Origin: an uncultured Gammaproteobacteria bacterium
GTDB lineage: Bacteria > Pseudomonadota > Gammaproteobacteria > PS1 > Pseudothioglobaceae
Direction of reading: 5' to 3'
Assembly (NCBI GenBank): GCA_913020715.1
Contig: CAJVZH010000008.1
Coordinates: forward strand, 19,502-83,501
Length of the DNA stretch: 64,000 nt
Below are positions 1 through 10,486 of the stretch, piece after piece. The notes under the pieces are model-generated. The model was given only the letters and a program-made list of their open reading frames with translations. It was not told the DNA's origin and did no database searches. Within the stretch, counting starts at the first letter, position 1; every line of letters begins with the position of its first letter. Both the position numbers and the translations under genes were made by a program.

Positions 1-258
1 TTGGGCCTCAATCGGCTGGTTAAGAAATTTTTCGTCAATGCCTTGACTCATTAAAGTATGTGAAAAAACACCCATCCAAGCAAAACCCGCAAGAGCAAAA
101 AGAAGTTTAATTGAAATACTGGGTTTGCGCCTAAAGGTGGCCAAAAAAGCGATGAAAAGTGCCAATACTAGTGTTAACTCGACTGTGTGTAATTCGAGTG
201 TATTTTTTGTTGAAAAAACAACGAGTCCGGCTAAGAAAAATAGGGCATTAAATAGCAT
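1..258 (-). CDS. comEC: ComEC/Rec2 N-terminal part (runs off left edge)
   Basis: An open minus-strand frame runs off the left edge and gives 86 residues. It has two hydrophobic segments (roughly residues 1-16 and 27-42), a basic stretch with FRRKPS, a third hydrophobic segment, and an end of the type GFAWMGVFSHTLM...LNQPIEAQ. This matches the N-terminal DUF4131 region of ComEC/Rec2, the inner-membrane channel that takes up single-stranded DNA in natural transformation. The ATG at 258 is the first ATG after an in-frame TAA just upstream; no good ribosome binding site is visible. Identification rests on a short low-complexity membrane region, so it is moderate. The channel and nuclease-like domains lie outside the window. 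Confidence 0.6.
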   Translation of the reverse strand, partial: MLFNALFFLAGLVVFSTKNTLELHTVELTLVLALFIAFLATFRRKPSISIKLLFALAGFAWMGVFSHTLMSQGIDEKFLNQPIEAQ

Positions 259-545
259 CAGAATTTTCGATATTATGACCTTGGTGGGGTGGGGAAAAAG
301 TTATAGATCAAATATAGCCTTAATATCCGTGAAACGCTTGATTTAACGCGAGAAACATTAAAAGTTATCCGCTATTATTAGACTTATTAAATTACTGGGT
401 TATTGTGATCGGCACCTAATGCGTGAAAAAAATATAAGTTATTGATTTTTATAATAAAAAAACTTCTGATACATTTTTAATCAAAACCGTAATAAAGCCT
501 ATTCTGATGCCGTTTATGCATCGAAACTAGGAGATATCAACAGAG

Positions 546-567
546 TTATCCACAGTTTTGTGAGTAA
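546..567. promoter_or_regulatory. DnaA-box pair in comEC/coaBC intergenic region
   Basis: The AT-rich stretch between comEC and coaBC (259-604) contains no gene I can support. It holds one perfect DnaA box, TTATCCACA at 546-554, and an inverted near-match (TTACTCACA read on the minus strand) at 559-567. An AT-rich run lies at about 425-480. A perfect 9-mer occurs by chance about once per 130 kb on either strand, so a single hit proves little; the close inverted pair is what makes it worth recording. Function is unproven. Confidence 0.3.
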
Positions 568-604
568 GTCCATTAAGTCTTGATTTAACGGCATTTTGCA
601 CTGA

Positions 605-1798
605 CTACATCAGTGTTTCAGAAATTTTTATGACCAATTTTTTCGCAATAATAATTTTGCTATTTATTTCAATTTTTTCACAGACCTTATCGGTGATAAA
701 AAAGACCTCATTTTGATCGGATTTAAGGCCAATTTTTGAATTTGAAACATCGTTGAGGATAATGGCGTCACAACCCTTGTTTTTAAGCTTATTTTTGGCG
801 TTTTCGAGTAAATTTTCAGTTTCAGCGGCAAAGCCAATACAAACAGGCTTGTCCTTCATTTGGCAAATATTGGACAAAATATCTGGATTTCGCACAAGGT
901 CGATTGACACTGTTTCACGATCTTTCTTGATTTTGTTTTTTGCAATATTTGTGGGCCGATAATCAGCAACAGCTGCACAGGAGATAAAGATGTCCTGTTC
1001 GCTAATATTGTCATTCACGGCTTTAAGCATTTCACTTGCGCTTGTTACTAAAATACCTTTTGCACGAGACTCTACCGCTACTGAAATTGCTCCAATAATT
1101 AGAGTTACTGTGGCGCCTGCTTCAGCGCAGGCTGAGGCGAGCGCCATACCCATTTTGCCGCTGCTGTGGTTTGAGATAAAACGTACAGGGTCAATCGCCT
1201 CAATAGTGGCACCCAGCGTAATCATGACATTCTTGCCTGCAAGTTTAGTGTTTTGAAATAAACCGGCTATTTGTAATGCAATGGAGGTTGGCTCGGCCAA
1301 ACGTCCTTCGCCAATATCACCACAGGCCTGCTCCCCAAATTCTGGTTTTGCAATCACCATACTTCGATTTTCTAGTAATTTAAGATTATCCTGAGTTGCC
1401 AATGAGCCATACATTTGTTGGTTCATCGCCGGCGCAATAAGCACTTTAGCCGCGGTTGCTAAAATAAGGGTGGTTAATAAGTCATCTGCTTTGCCATGAC
1501 AAAGCTTGGCAATGGTGTTGGCAGAAGCGGGCGCTATAACAACCGCATCGGCCCATTTAGCCAACTCAATATGACCCATCGAGAGTTCTGCCTCTTTGTC
1601 CCAGAGGTTGTCGTGTACTTTATTTTTTGATACGGCTTGCAGAGATCTTTCGCTAACAAATTCAGCACCACCTGCAGTGAGCACTACGCGTACTTCAGCG
1701 CCCAGATCTTGCAAGCGCCTAACAATGTCAGGAGATTTATAAGCAGCTATTGAGCCACTAACACCTAATACAATATTTTTGTTTGTTAGGGTCTTCAT
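605..1798 (-). CDS. coaBC: Bifunctional phosphopantothenoylcysteine decarboxylase / phosphopantothenate-cysteine ligase
   Basis: Catalyses two steps of coenzyme A synthesis: ligation of cysteine to 4'-phosphopantothenate (CoaB) and FMN-dependent decarboxylation (CoaC). The 397-residue protein starts with the flavoprotein motif GVSGSIAAYK. The CoaC domain shows MGHIELAKWAD, APASANTIAKL, the substrate clamp APAMNQQMY, and the catalytic cysteine in GEQACGDIGEGR. The CoaB domain has DPVRFISNHSSGKMG and the CAAVADYRP...NKIKK motif. I place the start at the ATG at 1798, giving MKTLTNKNIVLG as in the family; the frame remains open further upstream. This ATG overlaps the ribD stop by four bases (ATGA), so the two are translationally coupled. 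Confidence 0.95.
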   Translation of the reverse strand: MKTLTNKNIVLGVSGSIAAYKSPDIVRRLQDLGAEVRVVLTAGGAEFVSERSLQAVSKNKVHDNLWDKEAELSMGHIELAKWADAVVIAPASANTIAKLCHGKADDLLTTLILATAAKVLIAPAMNQQMYGSLATQDNLKLLENRSMVIAKPEFGEQACGDIGEGRLAEPTSIALQIAGLFQNTKLAGKNVMITLGATIEAIDPVRFISNHSSGKMGMALASACAEAGATVTLIIGAISVAVESRAKGILVTSASEMLKAVNDNISEQDIFISCAAVADYRPTNIAKNKIKKDRETVSIDLVRNPDILSNICQMKDKPVCIGFAAETENLLENAKNKLKNKGCDAIILNDVSNSKIGLKSDQNEVFFITDKVCEKIEINSKIIIAKKLVIKISETLM

Positions 1799-2838
1799 TT
1801 GAAACTCGCTGTTATTTTCATATCCACACCGACTTGTCGACAATCATTAATTACTAGCGAAACTTTGTCGCCCATATCAGTTATTGGTAATTGCATCATT
1901 GAAGTGGCTTTGTTTCCTAGCAATACGGGTGCTGTGTAGATTACCAATTCGTCGATTAGATTGGCTTCTTGCATTGCCCCGTTGAGGCCGGAACCCGCCT
2001 CCACCAGTACGGTGTTAATGCCCATTTCGCCAAGCTTAAGTAGGGCGGCTTTTAAATCAACCTTGCTATTAGCTGTGGATGCACAATTATCACTATTAAT
2101 CACCAGCGTCTGTGCATCGTCGGAAAATATATTAAGTTTTTTATTGGTGATTTGATTATTACTGTCAATAACCACCCTGAGTGGTGTGATAGTGCTCTCA
2201 GGTAATCTAGCGGTCAAGCTTGGGTTGTCTTTTAACACGGTACCTGAACCGGTGAGGATGGCTTGGTTATCTCGGCGCAGTTTGTGCACATCCATGCGAG
2301 CCGTTTCAGAGGTGATCCACTTGCTCTCGCCATTTGCCATCGCTGTTTTTCCGTCTAGACTCATTGCAATTTTACTGGTAACAAACGGCATGCCAGTTTG
2401 CATTCTTTTGATGAAGCCACGATTTAGGTTTTTGGCTTCATTTTCTAGCAAGCCAATTTCAACTTCAATACCTGCATCTTTTAGCATTTGAACACCTGTT
2501 CCAGCCACCAGTGGATTAGGATCTAGTGTGGCAATAACCACCTTGTTTACGCGTGAGTTAATCACAGCTTTAGCGCAAGGAGGCGTTTTACCATGGTGTG
2601 AGCACGGCTCAAGTGTGACATACATTGTAGCGCCATTTGCTTGACTATTCATTTGCGCCAAGGCATTGGCTTCGGCGTGACCTTTGCCAAATTCTCGATG
2701 GTAATCTTGAGCGAGTATTGCACCCTCGCGCGCAATGATACAACCGACCATTGGGTTGGCGTGAACAGTGTGTCGACCTTTGCTTGCAAGTTGCAGTGCA
2801 AGCGCCATACATTGTGTGTCTTTTGCTGTGAAAGGCAT
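1795..2838 (-). CDS. ribD: Riboflavin biosynthesis deaminase/reductase
   Basis: Catalyses the deamination of the pyrimidine formed by GTP cyclohydrolase II and then the NADPH-dependent reduction of its ribosyl side chain, both in riboflavin synthesis. The 347-residue protein has an N-terminal zinc deaminase domain with HAEANAL and EPCSHHGKTPPCAKA (His, Glu and two Cys ligands/catalytic residues). The C-terminal reductase domain (about 150-347) has TSKIAMSLDGKTA and the VEAGSGLNG motif. Length matches the E. coli enzyme. It is the first gene of the ribD-coaBC pair and is divergent from recA, with which it shares a ~100 bp promoter region. The other rib genes (ribE, ribBA, ribH) are not nearby. 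Confidence 0.95.
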   Translation of the reverse strand: MPFTAKDTQCMALALQLASKGRHTVHANPMVGCIIAREGAILAQDYHREFGKGHAEANALAQMNSQANGATMYVTLEPCSHHGKTPPCAKAVINSRVNKVVIATLDPNPLVAGTGVQMLKDAGIEVEIGLLENEAKNLNRGFIKRMQTGMPFVTSKIAMSLDGKTAMANGESKWITSETARMDVHKLRRDNQAILTGSGTVLKDNPSLTARLPESTITPLRVVIDSNNQITNKKLNIFSDDAQTLVINSDNCASTANSKVDLKAALLKLGEMGINTVLVEAGSGLNGAMQEANLIDELVIYTAPVLLGNKATSMMQLPITDMGDKVSLVINDCRQVGVDMKITASFK

Positions 2839-2858
2839 TATAATTCCACTAGTAATCT

Positions 2859-2886
2859 TTGCATAAATCGCTTTAGTTTTTAAAAT
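2859..2886 (+). promoter_or_regulatory. Putative recA promoter
   Basis: TTGCAT at 2859-2864 and TAAAAT at 2881-2886 are separated by 16 bp and lie 56 bp upstream of the recA start. No LexA operator of the gammaproteobacterial type (CTGT-N8-ACAG) is visible between ribD and recA, so SOS control of recA by a standard LexA box is not supported here. Confidence 0.4.
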
Positions 2887-2941
2887 GGTTCATACAAAGG
2901 TCTTTTAATTATTTAATCAATATTTTACTCGGGAGAAACGC

Positions 2942-3955
2942 GTGGATGAACAGAAAAAACAAGCACTAAAAGCGGCACTTGCTCAGATTGATAAGCAGTT
3001 TGGTAAGGGCTCAGTGATGTTTTTGGGTGACGATGAGGCCAGAGCTGATATTGAAGCAGTCTCAACGGGCAGTTTGAGTCTTGATATTGCTCTAGGCATT
3101 GGCGGCTTACCGAGAGGTCGTGTGGTTGAGATATACGGCCCCGAGTCTTCGGGAAAAACAACATTAACTTTGCACGTGATTGCGGAAATGCAAAAGCTGG
3201 GTGGTACGGCAGCCTTTATTGATGCCGAACACGCACTAGACCCTCAATACGCTAAACGCCTTGGTGTTAATACCGATGAATTATTGATTTCACAGCCTGA
3301 TACCGGTGAGCAAGCTCTAGAAATTACCGATATGTTGGTACGCTCTGGTGGTGTTGATATTATCGTAGTTGATTCGGTAGCCGCATTGACGCCAAAAGCT
3401 GAAATTGAGGGTGAAATGGGCGCTTCACATATGGGTCTGCAAGCTAGGCTAATGTCACAAGCACTTAGAAAGCTGACCTCTAATATTAAGAAAACCAACA
3501 CTATGGTGATTTTTATTAACCAGCTGCGGATGAAAATTGGTGTGATGTTTGGCAATCCTGAGACCACTACCGGTGGTAATGCACTTAAATTCTACGCATC
3601 GGTTCGTTTGGATATTCGTCGTATCGGCGCGGTTAAGAAAGGCGATGAGATTTTGGGCAACGAGACTCGTGTTAAAGTACTGAAAAACAAAGTGGCACCT
3701 CCGTTCAAAAAGGCAGAATTTCAGATTCTATACAATCAGGGTATTTCCAGAGAAAGCGAAGTCATTGATTTGGGTGTCGAACTGGGTTTTGTTGAAAAAG
3801 CGGGCGCATGGTATAGCGCTGGCGGTGAGCGCATTGGCCAAGGAAAAGACAAGGCAAGAGATTACCTAAAAGCCAACCCTGAACTTGCGCAATCCCTTGA
3901 AGCGCAAATCCGCGAAAAATTGATGGCCGGTGATGATGGAGACTCCTCAGAATAA
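2942..3955 (+). CDS. recA: Recombinase RecA
   Basis: Forms the helical filament on single-stranded DNA that carries out homologous strand exchange and activates the SOS response. The 337-residue protein shows the N-terminal helix, Walker [10 protein letters not shown] (residues 66-74), Walker [11 protein letters not shown], loop L1 [22 protein letters not shown], and loop L2 [35 protein letters not shown]. It ends in the usual acidic tail (DDGDSSE). Initiation is at a GTG preceded by GGGAG at the right distance; [13 protein letters not shown] matches family N-termini. recX overlaps its 3' end, a common arrangement. Confidence 0.98.
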   Translation: MDEQKKQALKAALAQIDKQFGKGSVMFLGDDEARADIEAVSTGSLSLDIALGIGGLPRGRVVEIYGPESSGKTTLTLHVIAEMQKLGGTAAFIDAEHALDPQYAKRLGVNTDELLISQPDTGEQALEITDMLVRSGGVDIIVVDSVAALTPKAEIEGEMGASHMGLQARLMSQALRKLTSNIKKTNTMVIFINQLRMKIGVMFGNPETTTGGNALKFYASVRLDIRRIGAVKKGDEILGNETRVKVLKNKVAPPFKKAEFQILYNQGISRESEVIDLGVELGFVEKAGAWYSAGGERIGQGKDKARDYLKANPELAQSLEAQIREKLMAGDDGDSSE

Positions 3956-4370
3956 AGACAGCGAGTGTTATGTTGCTGCAATGCGAATGCTTGTTAGACG
4001 CGAACATTCGCAATTAGAGCTCAAGCAAAAACTCCAACTTAAAGACTTTGATAGCGCTCTTATTGCTAGCGCAATAGACTTGTTGATTGAGCAGAATTAT
4101 CAAAGTGATGAGCGCTTTTCTGAAGACTTTATCACCATGCGCTTTAATCAAGGCAAGGGTCCTATCAAAATTTCCGGTGAACTCAAGCAACGCGGTATTG
4201 AGGTTTTTGATTTATCCGTTTTTGACTGGTTTGCGTTAGCGCAAAAAATCAGAGTGGCAAAATATGGCGAGGACTTGCCGTCTGATTATAAAGAAATTAC
4301 CAAACAAAAGCGTTTTCTCCAATCTCGAGGTTTTGATTTTGATCAAATCAATCAAGCTTTTTCGTCATAA
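3933..4370 (+). CDS. recX: RecA regulator RecX
   Basis: RecX binds the groove of RecA filaments and limits their extension. The 145-residue protein is all-helical, with the three-helix repeat pattern of the family: [22 protein letters not shown], then [39 protein letters not shown], then a final repeat ending in [18 protein letters not shown]. The start is uncertain: GTG 3930, ATG 3933 and ATG 3936 are consecutive codons, all inside the end of recA (overlap of about 20 bp), implying coupling. The length is normal for the family. Confidence 0.88.
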   Translation: MMETPQNKDSECYVAAMRMLVRREHSQLELKQKLQLKDFDSALIASAIDLLIEQNYQSDERFSEDFITMRFNQGKGPIKISGELKQRGIEVFDLSVFDWFALAQKIRVAKYGEDLPSDYKEITKQKRFLQSRGFDFDQINQAFSS

Positions 4371-4381
4371 TCAGTCATTGA

Positions 4382-6172
4382 ATGCATAGCAATAATGGCC
4401 AAACAACGGCTTACGATTTTAAAACCAGAGACATTAAGGTTTTAAAAAAGTTACTGCCTTATTTGCTCAAAATGCGCTCTCGCGTTATTTGGGCTGTTAG
4501 TTTTTTAATGTTGGCAAAGCTTGCCAATGTTGCGGTACCCCTTGCGCTAAAAGAAATCGTTGATGGTCTCGATCAGACTAATTTGGCCTTGGTATTGCCA
4601 CTCGGCATGTTACTGGCTTACGGTCTTTTACGACTAGCCAGCTCTCTGTTTAATGAGCTACGCGACGCTATTTTTGCTAAAGTACGTTATCACGCGATGA
4701 ATTTGATTGCGCTCGGCGTCTTTAGGCATTTACACACCTTGGATTTATCCTTTCATTTGGATCGCCGTATTGGTGGCATTACTCGAGATATTGATCGCGG
4801 CACTCAAAGTGTCTCCACCTTGCTGTCTATTTTTGTCTTTAACATTCTCCCGTCCTTGTTTGAAATATGCCTTGTTGTTGGCATTTTATGGCTGAATTAC
4901 GACCTTATTTTTGCAGGTGTTTCCTTGTTAACGGTGTTCTTTTATGTGGCATTGACTTTGGCTATTACCACTTGGCGAATGAAATATCGCTACCAAATGA
5001 ACGACATGCAATCCGAAGCCAATACCAATGCGGTAGACAGCTTGATTAATTACGAGACCGTCAAATACTTTAACCAAGAAAAATTTGAAGTTGATCGCTA
5101 CGGTGAGACGATGCAGCGCTGGGAAGATGTGGCCACTAAAAGCTTTACCTCCATGACGGCGCTTAACTTTGTCCAAGGCGCGGTGATTGCCATTGGTGTT
5201 ACGATTGTCCTTGTCATGGCAGCACAAGGCGTGGTTGATGAGAGCCTTAGCTTGGGCGACCTTATTATGATTCAAGCTCTGCTCTTACAGCTCTTTATTC
5301 CACTCGGTGGTTTGGGTATTATTTATCGTCAAATCAAACACAACTTTATCGATATGAATAATATGTTTGAGTTGCTTGAACGCACCTCTAAAGTGACTGA
5401 TGTTGATAACGCACCAGAGCTTGAAGTCACTCAAGGCGAAGTGGAATTTAACAATGTTTCTTTTGCTTACGCTGGCAAAAAGGAAGTGCTGAGCAATATC
5501 AACTTCACTCTTAACCCTGGGCAAAAAGTAGCGGTGGTCGGCCCTTCGGGCGCAGGAAAATCAACGCTCGCTAAATTACTCTTTCGTTTTTACGACATTT
5601 CCGGCGGTGAAATACGCATCGACCAACAAGATATTAAGCGTTTTACTCAAGATTCAGTACGCAGTGTGATGGGTGTTGTGCCGCAAGATCCGGTGATGTT
5701 TAATGAGAGTATTTATTACAATATTGCCTACGGCCGTGCAGGCGCAACCGAGGCCGAAGTCAAGCGAGCGGCCAAGCTCAGCTTTATTGACAGCTTTATT
5801 GACTCCTTGCCGCAAGGCTACGATACGTTGGTTGGTGAAAGAGGCCTTAAACTCTCAGGCGGTGAAAAGCAGCGGCTAGCGATTGCGCGAGTGCTGTTAA
5901 AAAATCCACCGATATTGATTTTTGACGAAGCCACTTCAGCGCTTGATTCCTATTCGGAAAAAATGGTACAAAAGGCACTAGCGAGTTTGGCGCATAAACA
6001 CACCACTTTGGTGATCGCCCATCGCCTCTCAACCATTGTTGATGCTGATCAAATTATTGTCCTTAGTAACGGCACCATTGCCGAGCAAGGAACCCATCAA
6101 CATCTGCTTGACCTTGATGGTCAATACGCTCGTCTCTGGCACATACAAGTCAATAAACAAACGCAAACATAA
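4382..6172 (+). CDS. Atm1/ABCB7-type ABC exporter (fused TMD-NBD half transporter)
   Basis: An inner-membrane homodimeric ABC exporter of 596 residues. Residues ~30-320 form the six-helix type I exporter domain. Motifs such as LRLASSLFNELRDAIFAKV, TRDIDRGTQSVSTLLSIFVFNILPS and NYETVKYFNQE are typical of the Atm1/HMT1 subfamily, which exports glutathione-linked sulfur, polysulfide or metal species. The C-terminal ATPase has Walker A GPSGAGKST, the signature LSGGEKQR, Walker B ILIFDEATSALD and the H-loop IAHRLST. It follows recX by 11 bp and precedes tgt, a context that says nothing about its substrate. MsbA-type lipid A flippase is the main alternative, but the subfamily motifs argue against it. 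Confidence 0.85.
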   Translation: MHSNNGQTTAYDFKTRDIKVLKKLLPYLLKMRSRVIWAVSFLMLAKLANVAVPLALKEIVDGLDQTNLALVLPLGMLLAYGLLRLASSLFNELRDAIFAKVRYHAMNLIALGVFRHLHTLDLSFHLDRRIGGITRDIDRGTQSVSTLLSIFVFNILPSLFEICLVVGILWLNYDLIFAGVSLLTVFFYVALTLAITTWRMKYRYQMNDMQSEANTNAVDSLINYETVKYFNQEKFEVDRYGETMQRWEDVATKSFTSMTALNFVQGAVIAIGVTIVLVMAAQGVVDESLSLGDLIMIQALLLQLFIPLGGLGIIYRQIKHNFIDMNNMFELLERTSKVTDVDNAPELEVTQGEVEFNNVSFAYAGKKEVLSNINFTLNPGQKVAVVGPSGAGKSTLAKLLFRFYDISGGEIRIDQQDIKRFTQDSVRSVMGVVPQDPVMFNESIYYNIAYGRAGATEAEVKRAAKLSFIDSFIDSLPQGYDTLVGERGLKLSGGEKQRLAIARVLLKNPPILIFDEATSALDSYSEKMVQKALASLAHKHTTLVIAHRLSTIVDADQIIVLSNGTIAEQGTHQHLLDLDGQYARLWHIQVNKQTQT

Positions 6173-6186
6173 CACCGCTAAATTAA

Positions 6187-7344
<1,158 letters not shown>

Positions 7345-9201
7345 CTATTCAACGGTTGCTGGGAGCGTTACTGGATTCTTGGTAAAGTAAACATCCAGTA
7401 CGGCTTTGGCGATTGGCGCGGCTTTTGAGCTACCACTACCAGCATTTTCAACAATGATTGCAATGGCCACTTGTGGGTTTTCTACTGGTGCAAAACCGGT
7501 AAATAGCGCGTGGTCTCTGAGTTTTTCTTCGTAATTTTCAGCGATATAGGTTTCTTCAGGGTCGAGGCCGAATACTTGCGCGGTACCTGTTTTTCCGGCA
7601 AGTGTGTAACTAAGGTTGTGATTTAGGCGTCTCGCGGTACCGCTTGAGCCGTAGACGGTTTGCTCCATGCCAGTAATAATGGCCTCCCAATTTTTGATAT
7701 CTTTTATCGGGATTTGAGTCGCCCCAAGGTTTTCACTCACTTCAACATCCCCCGTATTCGTTTGCGAGTGCATTAGAATTTGAGGTATTGGTAGCTGACC
7801 TTTATTGGCGATTGCTGCGGTTGCAACGGCTAGACGTAATGGGCTGGCGGTCATAAAGCCTTGGCCAATGCCAGTATTTAGAGTTTCTCCTCGATACCAA
7901 GGCTCATCTCTATTGGTTTTTTTCCACGCTCTAGAAGGTAAGATTCCTGCAAATTCTCCCGGTAAATCAATGCCCGTTTTTTCGCCAAATTCGAAATATG
8001 CTAAATTCTCATGAAGTTTGTCGATACCCATGTTAAAGGCTAGATCATAAAAGAACACATCGCAAGACTGGGCGATGGCGCCCTTGACATCAACATGACC
8101 ATGACCCGTGCGCTTCCAGTCGTTAAATTTTCGTGAGTAATTTGAAATTTTGTAATAACCGGGACAAAAGACTTTACTGGTGACAGTAATATCTTTTTGC
8201 TCGAGTCCACCAAGGGCAACCATCGGCTTAATGGTTGATCCCGGTGGGTAAAGGCCTTTAATACTGCGATCAAATAGCGGTAGATTTTTATCTTTTTGTA
8301 ACGTTTGGTATTGCTTGCTAGAGATACCCCCGACAAACCAATTTGGGTTAAATGTTGGCATACTAACGAGCGCCAGAATCGAACCGTCACTGACATCAAT
8401 CATTACCAATGCGCCGCGCTTGCCATCCATCAGCTCTTCGGCTTTTAATTGTAAATCCAAGTCAATGCTTAAATATAAATCTTGGCCCGATTCAGCTGGA
8501 ATAAGTATTTGTGAGTCCACTACTCGACCGGAGACGTTTCTCTCAATTTGCCTCCTGCCAGAGTTGCCATGCAGCAGGTTTTCGTATTGTTTTTCAATGC
8601 CAGTTTTGCCAACGAAAGTCGTACCAGCGTAGTTGTCTTTATCGTAGTTGTCTTTATCGTTTTGGTTCATTGAAGAGACGTAACCAATTAAATGCGAACT
8701 GCTGGCACTATTGGGATAAACACGATGAAAGTAGGGCTCTATTTCTACACCAGGCAGTCTCGCCTTGGTGAGGAAAATAGCTGCCGATTGCTCTGAAACA
8801 TTATGTTTTATTGGGATATTGTGAAATTTTCTATAGCGTTTTTTGGTTTTATAAAATTGCTCGATATCATTATCGTTGATTAGATTAAAGCGTTTAAGTT
8901 CAGCCATTGTGGTGTCCATATCCTTAACTTTCTCAGGTGTGATTGTGAGCTTATAAGCGAGGGTATTGGTGGCTAGTATTTTGCCATTACGATCAAGAAT
9001 GTCTCCTCTTGCAGGAGTGATTGGCAGTTGTTGCAATTGATTGCCTAGAGCCTCTTCAGAATAGTAGTCGTAATCAATAATTTGCAGGCTGTAAATACGC
9101 GATATCAACACCAAGCTCAGCGCAAAAATAAACAGCCCAGCAACGACAACGCGAGACTGGAAAACTCTTATTTCTCGTCTTGTATTGGCAATTTTATCCA
9201 T
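7345..9201 (-). CDS. mrdA: Penicillin-binding protein 2 (elongation transpeptidase)
   Basis: The class B transpeptidase of the rod (elongasome) complex, anchored in the inner membrane and acting in the periplasm. One N-terminal membrane helix (about residues 17-38) is followed by the pedestal domain with QQLPITPARGDILDRNG. The transpeptidase domain has the active-site serine in YPPGSTIKPM, the SCD motif (QSCDVFFYDLA) and KTGTA. The length of 618 is normal. It lies 5 bp downstream of mreD, completing the order mreB...mreC-mreD-mrdA. rodA is not adjacent: the next gene downstream is tgt on the opposite strand. Confidence 0.96.
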   Translation of the reverse strand: MDKIANTRREIRVFQSRVVVAGLFIFALSLVLISRIYSLQIIDYDYYSEEALGNQLQQLPITPARGDILDRNGKILATNTLAYKLTITPEKVKDMDTTMAELKRFNLINDNDIEQFYKTKKRYRKFHNIPIKHNVSEQSAAIFLTKARLPGVEIEPYFHRVYPNSASSSHLIGYVSSMNQNDKDNYDKDNYAGTTFVGKTGIEKQYENLLHGNSGRRQIERNVSGRVVDSQILIPAESGQDLYLSIDLDLQLKAEELMDGKRGALVMIDVSDGSILALVSMPTFNPNWFVGGISSKQYQTLQKDKNLPLFDRSIKGLYPPGSTIKPMVALGGLEQKDITVTSKVFCPGYYKISNYSRKFNDWKRTGHGHVDVKGAIAQSCDVFFYDLAFNMGIDKLHENLAYFEFGEKTGIDLPGEFAGILPSRAWKKTNRDEPWYRGETLNTGIGQGFMTASPLRLAVATAAIANKGQLPIPQILMHSQTNTGDVEVSENLGATQIPIKDIKNWEAIITGMEQTVYGSSGTARRLNHNLSYTLAGKTGTAQVFGLDPEETYIAENYEEKLRDHALFTGFAPVENPQVAIAIIVENAGSGSSKAAPIAKAVLDVYFTKNPVTLPATVE

Positions 9202-9206
9202 GGTTT

Positions 9207-9674
9207 TTAGCGTTTGAGCTTGGCCAGTAGAAAATGCACGATTGGCCAGAGAATTGCGCCGGTTAATGGCGCGAGGAAGATCAGATAGCTAAAATCAAAG
9301 CCTTGAGTAATCCAGTGAACACAGATTGTGATTAATAAATAAATGAGCGATGCGACAAAAACATAGACTTGTTGAGTGCTAAGGTTGGATACGTAAAACG
9401 ATTTCTTTACATTGAGGATAAAAACAGTACTTGCAATAAGTGCTAGAGCATTTTGCCCAAATACATTGCCGTGCAATAAATCAAGTAACAAGCCTAACAA
9501 CAAAGCAAAGGTGTAAACCGCTTTAGTTTCGGCATAGATTAGCCAATAAGTAAAAAATATCAATATCCAGAAAGGTGCAGCGCTCTGAACAATGTCCGGC
9601 AAAGAAACGGCGCTCAACAAGGCAGAGATTAAGGTGAGTTTAAAGAGTAATATTTGTGGGCGTTGTCTGATCAT
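9207..9674 (-). CDS. mreD: Rod shape-determining membrane protein MreD
   Basis: A 155-residue inner-membrane protein with five or six hydrophobic helices, including LLFKLTLISALLSAVSLPDI, FWILIFFTYWLIYAET and YTFALLLGLLLDLLHGNVFGQNALALI. The LLGLLLDLLHGNVFGQNAL stretch is the MreD signature. MreD bridges MreC and the elongation synthase machinery. It starts within the last codons of mreC (4 bp overlap) and ends 5 bp before mrdA, so the three are co-transcribed. Confidence 0.93.
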   Translation of the reverse strand: MIRQRPQILLFKLTLISALLSAVSLPDIVQSAAPFWILIFFTYWLIYAETKAVYTFALLLGLLLDLLHGNVFGQNALALIASTVFILNVKKSFYVSNLSTQQVYVFVASLIYLLITICVHWITQGFDFSYLIFLAPLTGAILWPIVHFLLAKLKR

Positions 9675-10471
9675 AAAGGCTCCGAGACTACAAGTACAAA
9701 CTCTAACTCATTCATATCTTCAAGCGGTTGCAGCCTTATCAGTAAGAAGGCTTCATCGTGTGGTGTACTCACCTCAACAACTTCGCCGACAGGATAGCCC
9801 GCTGGATATGATTGGCCAATACCACTGGTAACAAAAATATCACCTAATTTAACATCGGCATCGGACGGCATAAATTCTACCTTCATGCCGCTCTTATTTG
9901 CCGCTAGACCTTTGGTAATGCCTCTGGCGCCATTGCGGACATTCTTCACCGGAATGTGCTGAGTTGGATCTGTCGTTAATTGAACTGTGGCGTAAAAAGG
10001 CGTTGATTGGATAATTTGACCAACAACACCGTTTGCACCAAGCACAATTTGCGATGCTAGAATATTATCGTTACTGCCCTTGTTGATCACCATTTGCCTT
10101 TTTAATCTGGATTGAGCAATAGACTTGATTCGAGCCAATTTGACAGCGTTCGCTGGCAATGTGTAACTAGCATCAATGAGGCGACTAATTTTCTGATTTT
10201 CCAAAGCAAGATTGTTGTAGATTTGCAGCTTGGCCTTGAGCTCGAACAATTCATTGGTGAGCTGTTCATTCTCGCTAATAAGCTGTTCGGTATCACTTCC
10301 TTTGTCGCTTACCCAATTCATCATTTGACCGGGCAGGTCAACTACAAAGTAAATCGGTGACAACAAGGTAGTGCTGTTACGTTTTAGGTTGTCTAAAGTT
10401 GAAAAACGAGCGTCCAGAACAATCAGGATAATTGAAATTAAGGCCGGAAGTAAGGGTTTTAAAAGTCGCAT
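9671..10471 (-). CDS. mreC: Rod shape-determining protein MreC
   Basis: A periplasmic scaffold of the elongasome, 266 residues. It has one N-terminal membrane helix (PLLPALISIILIVLDARF), a coiled-coil segment around residues 65-100 (SENEQLTNELFELKAKLQIYNNLALENQKI), and the paired beta-barrel domain with MVINKGSNDNI, GVVGQIIQ and DIFVTSGIGQSYPAGYPVGEV. It directly precedes mreD. In most gammaproteobacteria mreB lies immediately upstream; here about 1.2 kb of unrelated sequence separates them, so mreC may now depend on readthrough or on a different promoter. Confidence 0.95.
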   Translation of the reverse strand: MRLLKPLLPALISIILIVLDARFSTLDNLKRNSTTLLSPIYFVVDLPGQMMNWVSDKGSDTEQLISENEQLTNELFELKAKLQIYNNLALENQKISRLIDASYTLPANAVKLARIKSIAQSRLKRQMVINKGSNDNILASQIVLGANGVVGQIIQSTPFYATVQLTTDPTQHIPVKNVRNGARGITKGLAANKSGMKVEFMPSDADVKLGDIFVTSGIGQSYPAGYPVGEVVEVSTPHDEAFLLIRLQPLEDMNELEFVLVVSEPL

Positions 10472-10486
10472 TGTTAATAGATTAAC

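Noticed and set aside
125..346. 73-residue plus-strand open frame at the left end
   Set aside because: It is the shadow of the minus-strand ComEC frame and has no coding character of its own.
259..604. Replication origin
   Set aside because: Only one perfect DnaA box and one near-match, and no origin-associated genes in the window.
2839..2941. LexA box in front of recA
   Set aside because: No CTGT-N8-ACAG or close variant is present in the ribD-recA interval.
4928..5275. 115-residue minus-strand frame inside the ABC exporter gene
   Set aside because: Antisense shadow of a strongly conserved gene with no recognisable protein features.
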